A stretch of 64,000 bases of DNA from Pandoraea norimbergensis (GCF_001465545.3 NZ_CP013480.3:5084001-5148000), one strand, 5' to 3'. Numbered from the stretch's first letter, positions 27,062 to 35,887 are shown. Numbers and translations are program-made. The notes: a model not told the origin generated them from the letters alone.

Positions 27062-27856
27062 ATGCATTTTTCGTTGAATTTCGCCCCACTGGTCCCTTAT
27101 TGGCCAGTTTTCCTGGAGGGCGCGTGGCTCACGCTGAAGATGACGGTGTTGTCCGTGATCATCGGCACGGCACTCGGCACACTCGTGGCGTTCGCCAAAC
27201 GAAGCCGTTACCGCCTGTTGTCGCGTCTGTGCGCCATCTACATCGAGTCGGTGCGCAACACCCCGTTCCTCGTCCAGATCTTCCTTCTCTATTTCGGGCT
27301 CGCGAGTCTGGGCATTCACATGCCCACGTTCGCTGCGGCGGTCATCGCGATGGTCATCAACATCGGTGCCTACGCGGCAGAGATCATCCGCGCGGGCATC
27401 GAGTCCGTGCCGCGCGGCCAGATCGAGGCGGCCGAGTGTCTGGGCTTGTCGAAATGGCGCATCGCGTGGCACGTGATGCTGCAACCGGCCATCGAGAAGG
27501 TGTACCCCGCGCTCACGACGCAGTTCATTTTGATGATGCAGGCCTCGGCCATGGCGTCGCAGATTTCTGCCGAAGAGCTCACCGCCGTCGCCAACACGGT
27601 GCAGTCGGACACGTTTCGCTCGCTCGAAACCTACATCGTCGTGGCCGTGCTCTATGTGGCGCTTTCGCTGTTGGTGAAGCTCGTCGCGTGGGCGTTCGGC
27701 GAATACCTCTTCAAGCGCCGCCGCACCGTGCGACGCGCGGCTGCCCAGACAGCACAGGCTGCACGTCGTCGCGCGACAGCCGCCCGCGTGGCCGCCGCAA
27801 ACCCGGGCAGCGCGACCAACACGAGCGGCACCCCCGCGCAACGGAGCGCGTCATGA
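27062..27856 (+). CDS. Polar amino-acid ABC transporter permease (HisM/GlnP family)
   Basis: 264 aa, membrane-spanning. The EAA loop for the ATPase is seen as IEAAECLGLSKWRIAWHVMLQPAIEK. The YIESVRNTPFLVQIFLLYFGL block is typical of the His/Glu/Gln permease family. The last ~45 residues are an unusual Arg/Ala/Thr-rich tail after the final helix. Overlaps the next gene by ATGA. With it forms a heterodimeric permease. Confidence 0.93.
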   Translation: MHFSLNFAPLVPYWPVFLEGAWLTLKMTVLSVIIGTALGTLVAFAKRSRYRLLSRLCAIYIESVRNTPFLVQIFLLYFGLASLGIHMPTFAAAVIAMVINIGAYAAEIIRAGIESVPRGQIEAAECLGLSKWRIAWHVMLQPAIEKVYPALTTQFILMMQASAMASQISAEELTAVANTVQSDTFRSLETYIVVAVLYVALSLLVKLVAWAFGEYLFKRRRTVRRAAAQTAQAARRRATAARVAAANPGSATNTSGTPAQRSAS

Positions 27857-28506
27857 TCGGCAGTTTTTCGTGGACCTATCTGGGCTATCTCGTGCAGTCG
27901 ATCGGCTGGACGCTGGTGCTCTCGCTGATCGCGTTCGTGCTCGGCAGCGCGGGCGGCTTTCTGGTGATGCTCGCGCGCATCTCGCCGCGTCGCTGGCTGC
28001 GCTTGCCGGCGCAAGTTTTCATCGAAGCGATTCAGGGCATACCGCTGCTGATTCTGCTGTTCATCGTGTATTTCGGCCTGTCGGCGTATGGCTTCGAATT
28101 GCCCGCCATCGCGGCCGCAGCGCTCGCGCTGATGGTCTACACGAGCGCGTATCTGGGCGACATCTGGCGCGGCTGTGTGGAAGCGATGCCGCCCGCGCAG
28201 TGGGAGGCGGCCGAGTGCCTGTCGTTCACGCGCTGGCAGACGTTGCGTCTCGTGATCATTCCGCAGGCCATCCGTTTGTCGCTGCCGCCCACGATCGGCT
28301 TTCTGGTGCAGATCATCAAGATGACGTCGCTGGCGTCGGTGATCGGTTTCGTTGAACTCACGCGGGCCGGCCAGATCATCAACAACTCGATTTTCCAGCC
28401 CTTCCTCGTGTTCTCGCTGGTGGGGGTGTTTTATTTCGTGCTGTGCTACCCACTCTCCCGCTGGAGCGCTGCACTGGAGGACAGGCTCAATGTCGGCAAT
28501 CGTTAA
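27853..28506 (+). CDS. Polar amino-acid ABC transporter permease, second subunit
   Basis: 217 aa. FIEAIQGIPLLILLFIVYFGL and the EAA loop WEAAECLSFTRWQTLRLVIIPQAIR identify the family. ATG 27853 overlaps the previous stop; its own 3' end overlaps the ATPase gene by 17 bp. Substrate not predictable beyond polar amino acid. Confidence 0.93.
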   Translation: MIGSFSWTYLGYLVQSIGWTLVLSLIAFVLGSAGGFLVMLARISPRRWLRLPAQVFIEAIQGIPLLILLFIVYFGLSAYGFELPAIAAAALALMVYTSAYLGDIWRGCVEAMPPAQWEAAECLSFTRWQTLRLVIIPQAIRLSLPPTIGFLVQIIKMTSLASVIGFVELTRAGQIINNSIFQPFLVFSLVGVFYFVLCYPLSRWSAALEDRLNVGNR

Positions 28507-29218
28507 GGTCAACCAGATTCACAAGCGCTTCGGCGACAACCCGGTGCTCAAGGGCGTGTCGTTCGAAGTGGAGCGCGGCAAGATGGTCGCGATCATCGGC
28601 GCGAGCGGTTCGGGCAAGAGTACGGCGCTGCGCTGTATCGACCGGCTGGAGACGATTGACGAAGGCTCCATCGAAGTGTGCGGTATTCGCGTCGAAGATC
28701 CGAAGATCGACCTGCACGAATTGCGCCGCGAAGTCGGCATCGTCTTTCAGAGCTACAACCTGTTTCCGCACCTGAGCGTGCGCGAGAACATCATGCTCGC
28801 GCTGCGTCATGTGAAGCGCATGCCGCGCAGCGAAGCCGAAACCGTCGCCAAGCGTGTGCTCGCGCAAGTGGGCCTCGCGGAAAAAGCCGACAGCTACCCG
28901 GAACAGCTCTCGGGCGGACAACAGCAACGTGTGGCCATTGCGCGTTCGTTAGCGATGTCACCGAAGGTCATGTTGTTCGATGAAGTGACCTCCGCGCTCG
29001 ACCCGCAACTCACCGGCGAAGTGCTGCGCGTGATGGAAGATCTCGCCGCCGGCGGCATGACGATGTTGCTGGTCACGCACGAGATGGCGTTCGCGAAGCG
29101 CGTGGCCGATCAGATCATTTACATGCATCAGGGCAAGGTCTGGGAAGTCGGTCCGGGTGAAATGCTCGACGACCCGAAAACGCCCGAACTGCGCGCGTTC
29201 CTCGCCAATGGCCTGTGA
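28490..29218 (+). CDS. Polar amino-acid ABC transporter ATP-binding protein
   Basis: 242 aa, GlnQ/HisP type. Walker A GASGSGKST, Q-loop FQSYNLFPHLSV, signature [15 protein letters not shown], Walker B VMLFDEVTSALD, H-loop LLVTHEM. Note DEV TSALD as in GlnQ. Start ATG 28490 within the permease 3' end. Confidence 0.95.
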   Translation: MSAIVKVNQIHKRFGDNPVLKGVSFEVERGKMVAIIGASGSGKSTALRCIDRLETIDEGSIEVCGIRVEDPKIDLHELRREVGIVFQSYNLFPHLSVRENIMLALRHVKRMPRSEAETVAKRVLAQVGLAEKADSYPEQLSGGQQQRVAIARSLAMSPKVMLFDEVTSALDPQLTGEVLRVMEDLAAGGMTMLLVTHEMAFAKRVADQIIYMHQGKVWEVGPGEMLDDPKTPELRAFLANGL

Positions 29219-29275
29219 GCGCACGCGTATCCGCTAGTCGCAGTTGACAACACATCACTCTAAGGAGACCACTGC

Positions 29276-30070
29276 ATGAAACTCAAGACGATCCTCACTC
29301 AGGCCTGTGCCGCCCTTGTGCTCGGCGCGATGGCGCACGCTGCGCTGGCCGATCAGCTCGACGACATCAAGAAGGCGGGCAAGATTCGCGTCGCGATTGC
29401 CATGGGCACGCCGCTGTTCTCGTTTGCCGATGCGAACCTGCAACCGGCGGGATCGGACGTCGAGACGGCACAACTGCTCGCCAAGGATCTCGGCGTGAAG
29501 CTCGACATCGTCTCGGTGACCAATGCTGCACGCGTGCCGACGCTGCAAGCCAACCGTGCCGACGTCGTAGTGGCCGATCTGTCGATCACGCCCGAGCGCG
29601 CAAAGGTTATCGATTTCTCGGTGCCGTACGCGGTGATCTCGATCATTGTCGGTGGCCCGAAGGACATCGCCATCAAGAACTATGCCGACCTGAACGGCAA
29701 ACGCATCGGCCTGACGCGCGCCACCGTCAACGACACCGAGACCACGCAAAATGCCAAGGGCGCGCAGATCGTGCGCTATGAAGACGACTCGACGCTGATT
29801 ACGTCGATGGTCACGGGACAGGTGGATATCTTCTCGAGCACGCCGTCGAATCTGGCCGAGATGGTCAAGCGCGCGCCGACCAAGAACCTTGAGTTCAAGT
29901 TTATGCAGAAAGACTTCGATCTCGGCATCGCACTCAACAAGGATCAACCGCGCCTGAAAGAGTGGATCAACGAGTGGGTGAAGACCAATATGAAGAACGG
30001 CAAACTCAACGCGATCTACAAGAAGTACCACGGTCGCGATCTGCCGGACAGCGTGACGAAGGCGTCGTAA
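29276..30070 (+). CDS. Polar amino-acid ABC transporter substrate-binding protein
   Basis: 264 aa with a Sec signal peptide (about residues 1-25, ending AHAALAD) and an SBP_bac_3 domain starting KKAGKIRVAIAMGTPLFSF. The ligand-binding landmarks RADVVVADLSITPERAKVIDFSVPY are present. Last gene of the operon; AGGAG precedes the ATG. Substrate probably an acidic or neutral polar amino acid; not assignable from sequence alone. Confidence 0.93.
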   Translation: MKLKTILTQACAALVLGAMAHAALADQLDDIKKAGKIRVAIAMGTPLFSFADANLQPAGSDVETAQLLAKDLGVKLDIVSVTNAARVPTLQANRADVVVADLSITPERAKVIDFSVPYAVISIIVGGPKDIAIKNYADLNGKRIGLTRATVNDTETTQNAKGAQIVRYEDDSTLITSMVTGQVDIFSSTPSNLAEMVKRAPTKNLEFKFMQKDFDLGIALNKDQPRLKEWINEWVKTNMKNGKLNAIYKKYHGRDLPDSVTKAS

Positions 30071-30074
30071 CGCG

Positions 30075-30365
30075 CTATGTGCGGGTGCCGCTGCGAGATT
30101 GCGAAGCGATCAATCGTGGATGAGGATCGCAGCGGCACACACACCAGTCGCCACTTAGCGCCGTTTGTCGGCCATTCGGCCCGAGATCCGGGATACGGTC
30201 TCCGATGCAGACGATCTTCCCCGTGGTCTCGCACGTTTGACAATAGACTGCATCGCCTTCGTAAGCGATCGCTCTTCCATCGAGAAGATCGTTGCACGAG
30301 GGAGCTATCACACGGCCGCGCGCCGTTGTCGTGTCACCATCGCATATGTCGTGACGTGGGGTCAT
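30075..30365 (-). CDS. PAAR-like domain protein
   Basis: 96 aa from ATG 30365 (an earlier in-frame Met at 30431 exists). ICDGDTTTARGRVI...GRAIAYEGDAVYCQTC...GDRIPD matches the PAAR fold that caps the VgrG spike of type VI secretion, with Cys pairs CQTC and CVC(R)C. It follows vgrG on the same strand after 90 bp. No C-terminal toxin domain is attached: only ~18 residues follow the fold. Convergent with the ABC operon, 4 bp apart. Confidence 0.8.
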   Translation of the reverse strand: MTPRHDICDGDTTTARGRVIAPSCNDLLDGRAIAYEGDAVYCQTCETTGKIVCIGDRIPDLGPNGRQTALSGDWCVCRCDPHPRLIASQSRSGTRT

Positions 30366-30455
30366 TCGGGGTTTCTCTGGAAGGTGATAAGAGTGCGCCG
30401 TCACCCAGCACCGCATGTGGACATGCCTCACCGGCGGTGCGCATTGCGCTCAATC

Positions 30456-32234
30456 CTACGTGGGCGAGAACGCCGCCTGCCGAGACGATGCGGCACGAGA
30501 CACAGCGGCTGATGCGGCGTCCGGCTGCGACGCGGGCTTGATGTCCCACGGCAGGTCCATGATTCGGCGCGGCCTGAGATAGCTGCTGGCGTCGAAGTCG
30601 CGAAACCCTGCCCGCGAATCGTGAATGTGGTGATCGAAGAAACGCAGCAGGTTGGGCGACAGCGTTGGCGGGTTACCGTGCTCGGTCGCCACCTTGATGT
30701 GCTCGCACCCATCCCGGTCATCCATTTGGAGCGTGTTGTTCGTGCGCGTGCGCAGCGTGTTGCGTGTTCCCCATGGATAGCCAGCGACGATGGGATCGGT
30801 CGCCTCGGCTGTGTGCAACACCTGACTGATGTAGGGCAGATCCGGGTTGCCCCAGAGAAAGCCCACCGTCACGACAGTGCCTTCGACCAATCCGAAGTGA
30901 AAGCCTGTCTGACCCGCACCAGCGAACGGCTTCGCCAGGCGCATCGGACAACTCTCGAGTCCGGGCACTCTTTCATCGCGATCGGGGTGCAGGTGCACGG
31001 TGTAGCGGCCCTGCTCATCGAGGTATGGGCCCACATACCGATCTGGCGCAGCAATGGTGCCCGTAATGACACCGTCGATTCGAGGCCACGACTGCTCCCT
31101 CAACGGCAGACGATAGAGACGCTCAGCAGGCATCGCCGTGAATTCGACGGTGTACGCCGCCGTACGCGAGGCCCGGCATATCACACGCACCGCGAGCAAG
31201 CCGTGCGGTGCATCCGGTAACTCGCGATTGGAGAGTTTGAGCACCGCCGCTGGTGAAAGGTCGAGCACGTCGCCGGTGCCACGATATTCCACCTGCGCAG
31301 CCATTGCCGCCTCATGCCGCAAGTTCGCCTCTTCTTCCGCCTCTTGCTGCATCAGGCCCGGGGTGCCCCAGTGATGCGCTTCCCCGTAGGTAGTCTCGTC
31401 ACCATGACGCGTCTTCTCGCCATTGGCGGTGTCCGACGTCGCCTGCTCGGGGTTGTAGGTCCGCACGCTGTGCGTTTTTGGAACGGTGGTCGCATACATG
31501 GCAAGCGTTTGCACCGACTCGGCACCACCGCTATCCAAGTTGCCGTGTTCCAGATAGGGGACATCCAGTGCCGCGTCTCGTCGATAGTGCGTGAGGTCGT
31601 CACAGAAACGAACGCGTTCGCAATGTTTGCCCGCTTCGCAAACGAACCAGATACCCGTGCGTCGACACAGCCGAGTGATAAACGCGAGATCGTCCTCTTC
31701 CCACTGCATGACGAATGCCGACTTTCGATAGTGCTTCGTCAGCGCCAGTTCGAAGTCCGCCTGAAGCTGATCGAAACCGTGCTCACGCAGTATCTGGCGA
31801 ATAATCTCCGGAATGCTCCTGTCCAGAAAGAACCGACACTTCGGCGTATTGCGAAGCAGAGCGAGACGCGACTCAAGTACCACCTCGTAAGTCGACTGAT
31901 CGCGACCTGTCTTCAATAGCGCGAACCCGGTAACCACGCCGTGCACGCGATGCTCCGGTTCCGGTCGTGATCGGGGGTGACGCAATCGCGGTTGCACGAG
32001 CAACGCGGCTGCCTTGTTCAGATAGTCCGTACGAGAGAGATCGTGCTGCTCATGAGTGAACCGGACCACGAACTTCGTCGGTTCGCCGATGGCGCGCATA
32101 CCTTCGAAGTCGAGAATATCGGCAAGCGCCGCGCTGTGGGCTTGCGGCATGTCCAATCGGTAACACTGATGGGCGCCTGGCGTGCTTTTGCCCGCGCGAT
32201 CGGACACTTCGGGAAAAGACTCAGTGGGGATCAA
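30456..32234 (-). CDS. vgrG: VgrG-type spike protein, C-terminally short
   Basis: 592 aa. The gp27-like head is recognisable (FVVRFTHEQHDLSRTDYLNKAAALL; MQWEEDDLAFITRLCRRTGIWF) and the gp5 OB-fold too (GRYTVHLHPDRDERV...MRLAKPFAGAGQTGFHFGLVEGTVVTVGFLWGNPDLPYI), ending in NNTLQMDDRDGCEHIKVATEHG. After that the usual DUF2345/needle sequence (LNLGH...) is absent and is replaced by ~75 unrelated residues. It may be a minimal or decaying VgrG. No other type VI secretion gene is in the window, so it is an orphan vgrG-PAAR pair. Confidence 0.85.
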   Translation of the reverse strand: MIPTESFPEVSDRAGKSTPGAHQCYRLDMPQAHSAALADILDFEGMRAIGEPTKFVVRFTHEQHDLSRTDYLNKAAALLVQPRLRHPRSRPEPEHRVHGVVTGFALLKTGRDQSTYEVVLESRLALLRNTPKCRFFLDRSIPEIIRQILREHGFDQLQADFELALTKHYRKSAFVMQWEEDDLAFITRLCRRTGIWFVCEAGKHCERVRFCDDLTHYRRDAALDVPYLEHGNLDSGGAESVQTLAMYATTVPKTHSVRTYNPEQATSDTANGEKTRHGDETTYGEAHHWGTPGLMQQEAEEEANLRHEAAMAAQVEYRGTGDVLDLSPAAVLKLSNRELPDAPHGLLAVRVICRASRTAAYTVEFTAMPAERLYRLPLREQSWPRIDGVITGTIAAPDRYVGPYLDEQGRYTVHLHPDRDERVPGLESCPMRLAKPFAGAGQTGFHFGLVEGTVVTVGFLWGNPDLPYISQVLHTAEATDPIVAGYPWGTRNTLRTRTNNTLQMDDRDGCEHIKVATEHGNPPTLSPNLLRFFDHHIHDSRAGFRDFDASSYLRPRRIMDLPWDIKPASQPDAASAAVSRAASSRQAAFSPT

Positions 32235-32338
32235 CCGGATGCCTCGTTATATGCGCTTGGGGAATGTCTTGCGCACTGTAGGTGAAACATCCGGTGATCG
32301 ATATGGGACAAGACGCAAATGCGAGATGTCCTATTTTT

Positions 32339-32851
32339 TTAAGACACCAACGTCACCGCCTTGCTATCGGCCAGCCGAATCGCACGGCGAACCGCCAATC
32401 CTCTGCCGAGGAATACGCCGGTGAATGCGCCGTAGGCAAGGCTGATCCACGCGGCAAAACTGCCTTGTTCGTGCAGCGCCGGATGTATGGCCAGTTGCAC
32501 CGCCACGGCAAATTTCATCGCGAAGATTGCGAGCATCCATACCAACGGCATCCAGCTTCCCGGCACGAGCACCCTGCGTGTCTCAGGCAGCCAGCGCACG
32601 TCTCCCCAGATACCCAACGCGGCACGCATCACCACGACGATCACCACCGCGCTGGTCCACGCGATCAAAGACGGCGTGCTCGCACCAAACGTGTTCGCGA
32701 CGCCATACGCCGAAAACAACGTCATGGCGACGGGCATCGCCAGTGCCGCCCACAAGGGCTTTTTCTGGGTGCGTGTCGCCGACAGGCCCAGCGCCACCAG
32801 CGCCAGAAACAGAACCCCGACCCACGTCGGGACATGTGACAGAAACGTCAT
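32339..32851 (-). CDS. Integral membrane protein of unknown function
   Basis: 170 aa with about five hydrophobic segments (starts TWVGVLFLALVALGLSATR). The sequence is conserved-looking and may belong to the DUF6622 group, but I cannot confirm that. The basic C terminus RGLAVRRAIRL lies inside. No operon partner: 104 bp separates it from vgrG upstream of which it does not belong. Confidence 0.7.
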   Translation of the reverse strand: MTFLSHVPTWVGVLFLALVALGLSATRTQKKPLWAALAMPVAMTLFSAYGVANTFGASTPSLIAWTSAVVIVVVMRAALGIWGDVRWLPETRRVLVPGSWMPLVWMLAIFAMKFAVAVQLAIHPALHEQGSFAAWISLAYGAFTGVFLGRGLAVRRAIRLADSKAVTLVS

Positions 32852-33133
32852 CGCAACTCTCCGGAAAATGACCGCTCAGCGGCGGCGATGACCGAAGCAT
32901 CGGAGATTGCGAAACACTTCTCGATGGAGATGCGACGAATGGCAGCGGCCGGGCGCGAGTGGCGATCAAGTTGCGTGAATGGCGGGAGTGGCGGGAGTGG
33001 CGCTAGGCAGCACCGCGACACGATGTCGCAACGCCAGGCGGCAGAATCGCTGGCCCCGAAATTTAGAACGCGGTAACTTAACGCCTTGCCCGCACGACGC
33101 CTGTCGCGTAACCCTCTCAACTCCCGTTCGCCG

Positions 33134-33526
33134 ATGACCCGTTTTCCCCTGCCTGTTTCCGCCACGCGCACCCTGCTGCTCCTGATGCTGGCGGCCGCTT
33201 CACCAGCCTTTGCTGCGGGCGATATTGCAGAGGGAAAAACGCTCTTCACGTCGCGCTGTTCGTCGTGCCACTCGGTGGGCCCGATGGCGAGTTCGGGGTT
33301 CGGCCCGCAACTGAACGCGATCGCGGGCCGTCACGCAGGCAGCCTGAAGGATTTTGAGTATTCGAACGCGATGAAACAGTCAGGCATCGTCTGGGATGAC
33401 AAATCGCTCGCCGCCTTCATCGAGAACCCGGGCAAAGTGGTGCCCGGGACCAAGATGCGCTTCTGGGGCATCAGCAATCCGCGCAAGATCGCGGACTTGC
33501 TGGCCTATCTGCACACGTTCAAATAA
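33134..33526 (+). CDS. Class I c-type cytochrome
   Basis: 130 aa, Sec signal peptide ending ASPAFAAG. Haem-binding CSSCH near residue 44 and axial Met in GTKMRFWG; C-terminal helix KIADLLAYLHTF. This is the soluble cytochrome c2/c550-type of small periplasmic electron carriers. Start at ATG 33134 gives a normal signal peptide; an upstream Met at 33086 would add a basic extension. The upstream 280 bp (32852-33133) shows no gene, only a short GGCGGGAGT repeat. Confidence 0.92.
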   Translation: MTRFPLPVSATRTLLLLMLAAASPAFAAGDIAEGKTLFTSRCSSCHSVGPMASSGFGPQLNAIAGRHAGSLKDFEYSNAMKQSGIVWDDKSLAAFIENPGKVVPGTKMRFWGISNPRKIADLLAYLHTFK

Positions 33527-33532
33527 TACGGT

Positions 33533-34126
33533 TCAGCCATCGACGCGCTGCGCTAGTGCGTTAAGCACCTCGGCAGTGGTCGTCGTCTCGCCGAGGCGCG
33601 GGAAGATTTTCTCGACGCTGTGCTCGTGAGAGACGAGATTCAGGTCGGTCATCGCGTCGAGCACCAGCGCCACGTTGTAGCCGAACTCGTGCGCATTGCG
33701 CGCGGTGGACTCCACGCCAATGCTCGTGGAAATACCGGCGAGCACCACCTGCGTGACACCGCGACGGCGCAGAAACTGGTCGAGCGACGTGCCGTAAAAC
33801 GCCCCCCATTGCCGCTTGGTGACCGTGTGATCATCCGGCTGCTGTTCGAGCTCGGGAATGAGCTCGGCCCAATCGGCGGGAAGTCCTGCGTGCTTCGGGG
33901 CGTCGGTGCGGCCCGGCGGCAGACCGGCAACATTCACCAGCACCACCGGCAGACCTTTGGCGCGAAAGGCACGCAACAACGCGACGTTGTTGGCCGTGAT
34001 ATCGGCGACAGGGTGAGCGGTCGGCAGTCTGACGATGCCCTTCTGCATGTCGATGACGACAAGCGCGGGCAGGCCGGGACGGGAATCGAGTTGTGAGAGT
34101 GGCATCGCGGGTTTGATGTGTTTCAA
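33533..34126 (-). CDS. Isochorismatase-fold hydrolase lacking the catalytic cysteine
   Basis: 197 aa. The Asp and Lys of the family are in VVIDMQKG and TVTKRQWGAF. At the place of the nucleophilic Cys in cysteine hydrolases (consensus T-x-x-C-V-x-S/T-T) the sequence reads TSIGVESTARNA, i.e. Gly. True isochorismatases (EntB, PhzD) also lack the Cys, so a hydrolysis of vinyl-ether type or a non-catalytic role is possible. Its start overlaps the stop of the MarR gene (ATGA), so the two are one operon. Confidence 0.88.
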   Translation of the reverse strand: MKHIKPAMPLSQLDSRPGLPALVVIDMQKGIVRLPTAHPVADITANNVALLRAFRAKGLPVVLVNVAGLPPGRTDAPKHAGLPADWAELIPELEQQPDDHTVTKRQWGAFYGTSLDQFLRRRGVTQVVLAGISTSIGVESTARNAHEFGYNVALVLDAMTDLNLVSHEHSVEKIFPRLGETTTTAEVLNALAQRVDG

Positions 34127-34554
34127 GAGTTGCCGAGTCGGCGAATGAGGTCGACCGCAGAGACGAGCGTCTTGCGTTCGGCCGGCGTGAAATCAGCGAC
34201 GGCATGCATCAGCCAGTCGTGTTTGGCGAGCCGCACCTTGCGCCGCGTCTCGCGGCCGTCGTCGGTGAGCGAAACGAGCATCTGACGGCCATCGTCCGGG
34301 TGCGGATACCGCCGGACGAGCCCTTCCGCCTCCATGACCGCCAACGTGCCGCCCATCGACTGCGGTTTCACGGCTTCGGCACGGGCGAGATCGGCGGTCG
34401 TCATCGGGCCCGCCTCTTCAAGGCGCGCCATGACGGCCACTTGCGACCAGCTCAGTTCACGAGTGTTGGTCACCGCCCGCAGGCGGCGCATGAGTTGGCC
34501 CATCACCGGCAACAGGTCGGCGATAGCGCTTTCGGATTCGTTGGGGACAGTCAT
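34123..34554 (-). CDS. MarR family transcriptional regulator
   Basis: 143 aa winged-helix repressor: LSWSQVAVMARLEEAGPMTTADLARAEAVKP precedes the wing YPHPDDGRQMLVSLTDDG (DxRxxxxxLT signature). First gene of a two-gene operon with the isochorismatase-fold protein. A 26-bp palindrome 20 bp upstream of its start is the probable autoregulatory operator. Confidence 0.93.
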   Translation of the reverse strand: MTVPNESESAIADLLPVMGQLMRRLRAVTNTRELSWSQVAVMARLEEAGPMTTADLARAEAVKPQSMGGTLAVMEAEGLVRRYPHPDDGRQMLVSLTDDGRETRRKVRLAKHDWLMHAVADFTPAERKTLVSAVDLIRRLGNS

Positions 34555-34573
34555 GGACGGAGCATAGAACTCA

Positions 34574-34599
34574 GAAGGTCAACTTGCAAGTTAACCTTC
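34574..34599. promoter_or_regulatory. 26-bp near-perfect palindrome, probable MarR operator
   Basis: Half-sites GAAGGTCAACTTG (34574-34586) and CAAGTTAACCTTC (34587-34599) are complementary at 12 of 13 positions. It lies just upstream of the MarR gene (start 34554). MarR proteins typically bind such AACTTGCAAGTT-like dyads over the promoter. Confidence 0.75.
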
Positions 34600-34648
34600 C
34601 AATCTCATGGCACCGTTGAAGAAAGCTACGCTGGCGGCTTCAGAAGGT

Positions 34649-35188
34649 TCAGCCGGTCCAGCCGACGAACTGACTGCGCGTGTCTTGCCACGTCGTCAGG
34701 TTCTTGAGAATGAGATCGAGGATCGTCTCGGGATCTTCTTGGACGTCGCTGACGCTCAGCACGAGCGTGGTGTAGCCGAGCATTGCATTGCCCGCGACCA
34801 GCATGCGCTGAGCTTTCGACATTTTCTGTCGCCATTTTTCCGGATCTTTGACGTCGAGGCAGATAAAGGCATTGCCCGCTACGGCCTTGAGGTAAGCGCC
34901 GTTAATCTCCGGCCATGGAATCAGGCCCACGCCAAGCCTTCGGTCCAGAATGCCGTTGCCGTCAATCTGCAAACGGGGGCGTCCATCGAAGAGTTGACAC
35001 AAGGCAATCGGAATGCCTGCCCCAAAAAAGACAATAGAACACCAACCGATCAACGCCGCCGAAGCCGCCGAATGCCGGTGCGTCCCGCCAGACCGGATGA
35101 TGAAAGCACCGGCAATGACGAAGCCGAGACAACCCAGTAGCAGCAAAATATATTTGCGCTTGGACCGCTGAACAGAAAGTGATTGCAT
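34649..35188 (-). CDS. STM3941-like membrane protein
   Basis: 179 aa. Two N-terminal membrane segments (ILLLLGCLGFVIAGAF and LIGWCSIVFFGAGIPIAL) followed by a cytoplasmic PH-like domain (PRLQIDGNGILDRRLGVGLIPWPEINGAYLK). The layout matches the uncharacterised STM3941 family. No evident operon partner. Function unknown. Confidence 0.75.
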   Translation of the reverse strand: MQSLSVQRSKRKYILLLLGCLGFVIAGAFIIRSGGTHRHSAASAALIGWCSIVFFGAGIPIALCQLFDGRPRLQIDGNGILDRRLGVGLIPWPEINGAYLKAVAGNAFICLDVKDPEKWRQKMSKAQRMLVAGNAMLGYTTLVLSVSDVQEDPETILDLILKNLTTWQDTRSQFVGWTG

Positions 35189-35361
35189 TCATTCCCCAAA
35201 GGTAGGTGCTGGATTGACGGACTGGCACGGCGCAACCGGGCGATGCGTTTGCGCGCAATGACGTCAGCCAAAGAACGTCATCGGCTCGATTGGAGGAGAT
35301 CGGGATTCGGAAAGGAAGGCGTGACCGGTTCTTCGTGCGCGTGCGCTCAAAGAACGGTGTG

Positions 35362-35446
35362 TGGTACCGGGGACCGGACTTGAACCGGCAAGCCCGAAGG
35401 CGGCGGATTTTAAGTCCGCTATGTTTACCAATTTCATCACCCCGGC
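35362..35446 (-). tRNA. tRNA-Leu (anticodon UAA)
   Basis: 85 nt on the minus strand including encoded CCA. Acceptor GCCGGGG pairs with CCCCGGT (closing G-U); anticodon arm GCGGA-CTTAAAA-TCCGC gives anticodon TAA (34-36); a long class II variable arm and the T arm with GGTTCAAGTCC are present. Faces away from the 35.5 kb genes. Confidence 0.95.
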
Positions 35447-35538
35447 AGGGTCGCGCATTCTAACATCCCCACCGCGTTACGTCAGTTGAGTATCATGACG
35501 GCATGCGCGCGGTGCGCGCTCCACCGGAGATCGATCCC

Positions 35539-35742
35539 ATGCTGGAGAATCTCGACCGCATCGCCCTGTCGCTAGACGCCATCGAATCCGCTGCCCGCGA
35601 TGTCGCCATGCAATCCCCTCAGAATGCACAGGCGCTCTACACCGCGTTGATGGAAATTCGTAACGCCATCGCACTCGTCGCTCAGGAAGTCGTCCGGCTG
35701 GAGCACGAGATTCATGGCCCATCAGGTAACGGACCCACTTGA
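35539..35742 (+). CDS. Small helical protein of unknown function
   Basis: 67 aa from ATG 35539, preceded by GGAGA at good spacing. MLENLDRIALSLDAIESAARDV and following heptad-like residues suggest one long amphipathic helix or helical hairpin. No recognised domain. Coding by reading pattern and RBS only. Confidence 0.55.
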   Translation: MLENLDRIALSLDAIESAARDVAMQSPQNAQALYTALMEIRNAIALVAQEVVRLEHEIHGPSGNGPT

Positions 35743-35887
35743 TGCGCCGACGTAATGGTCTGACGTAGCGGCTGACAGCGGGCCAACAAGACGCGCAGCA
35801 TCTCACGCGTTACCGTTCTCCAATGAAACGGCGCATCACTTTTGTGCGCGTTCCCAGACTCCCTATCCTTTCTATCGCTTCGTCGTC

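Noticed and set aside
32888-33076. 62-codon plus-strand frame before the cytochrome c gene
   Set aside because: Contains a GGCGGGAGT repeat translated as Gly/Ser; no ribosome site and no similarity I recognise.
35362-35446. tRNA-Leu as integration site of a mobile element
   Set aside because: No integrase, no repeated 3' tRNA fragment and no change in composition on either side.
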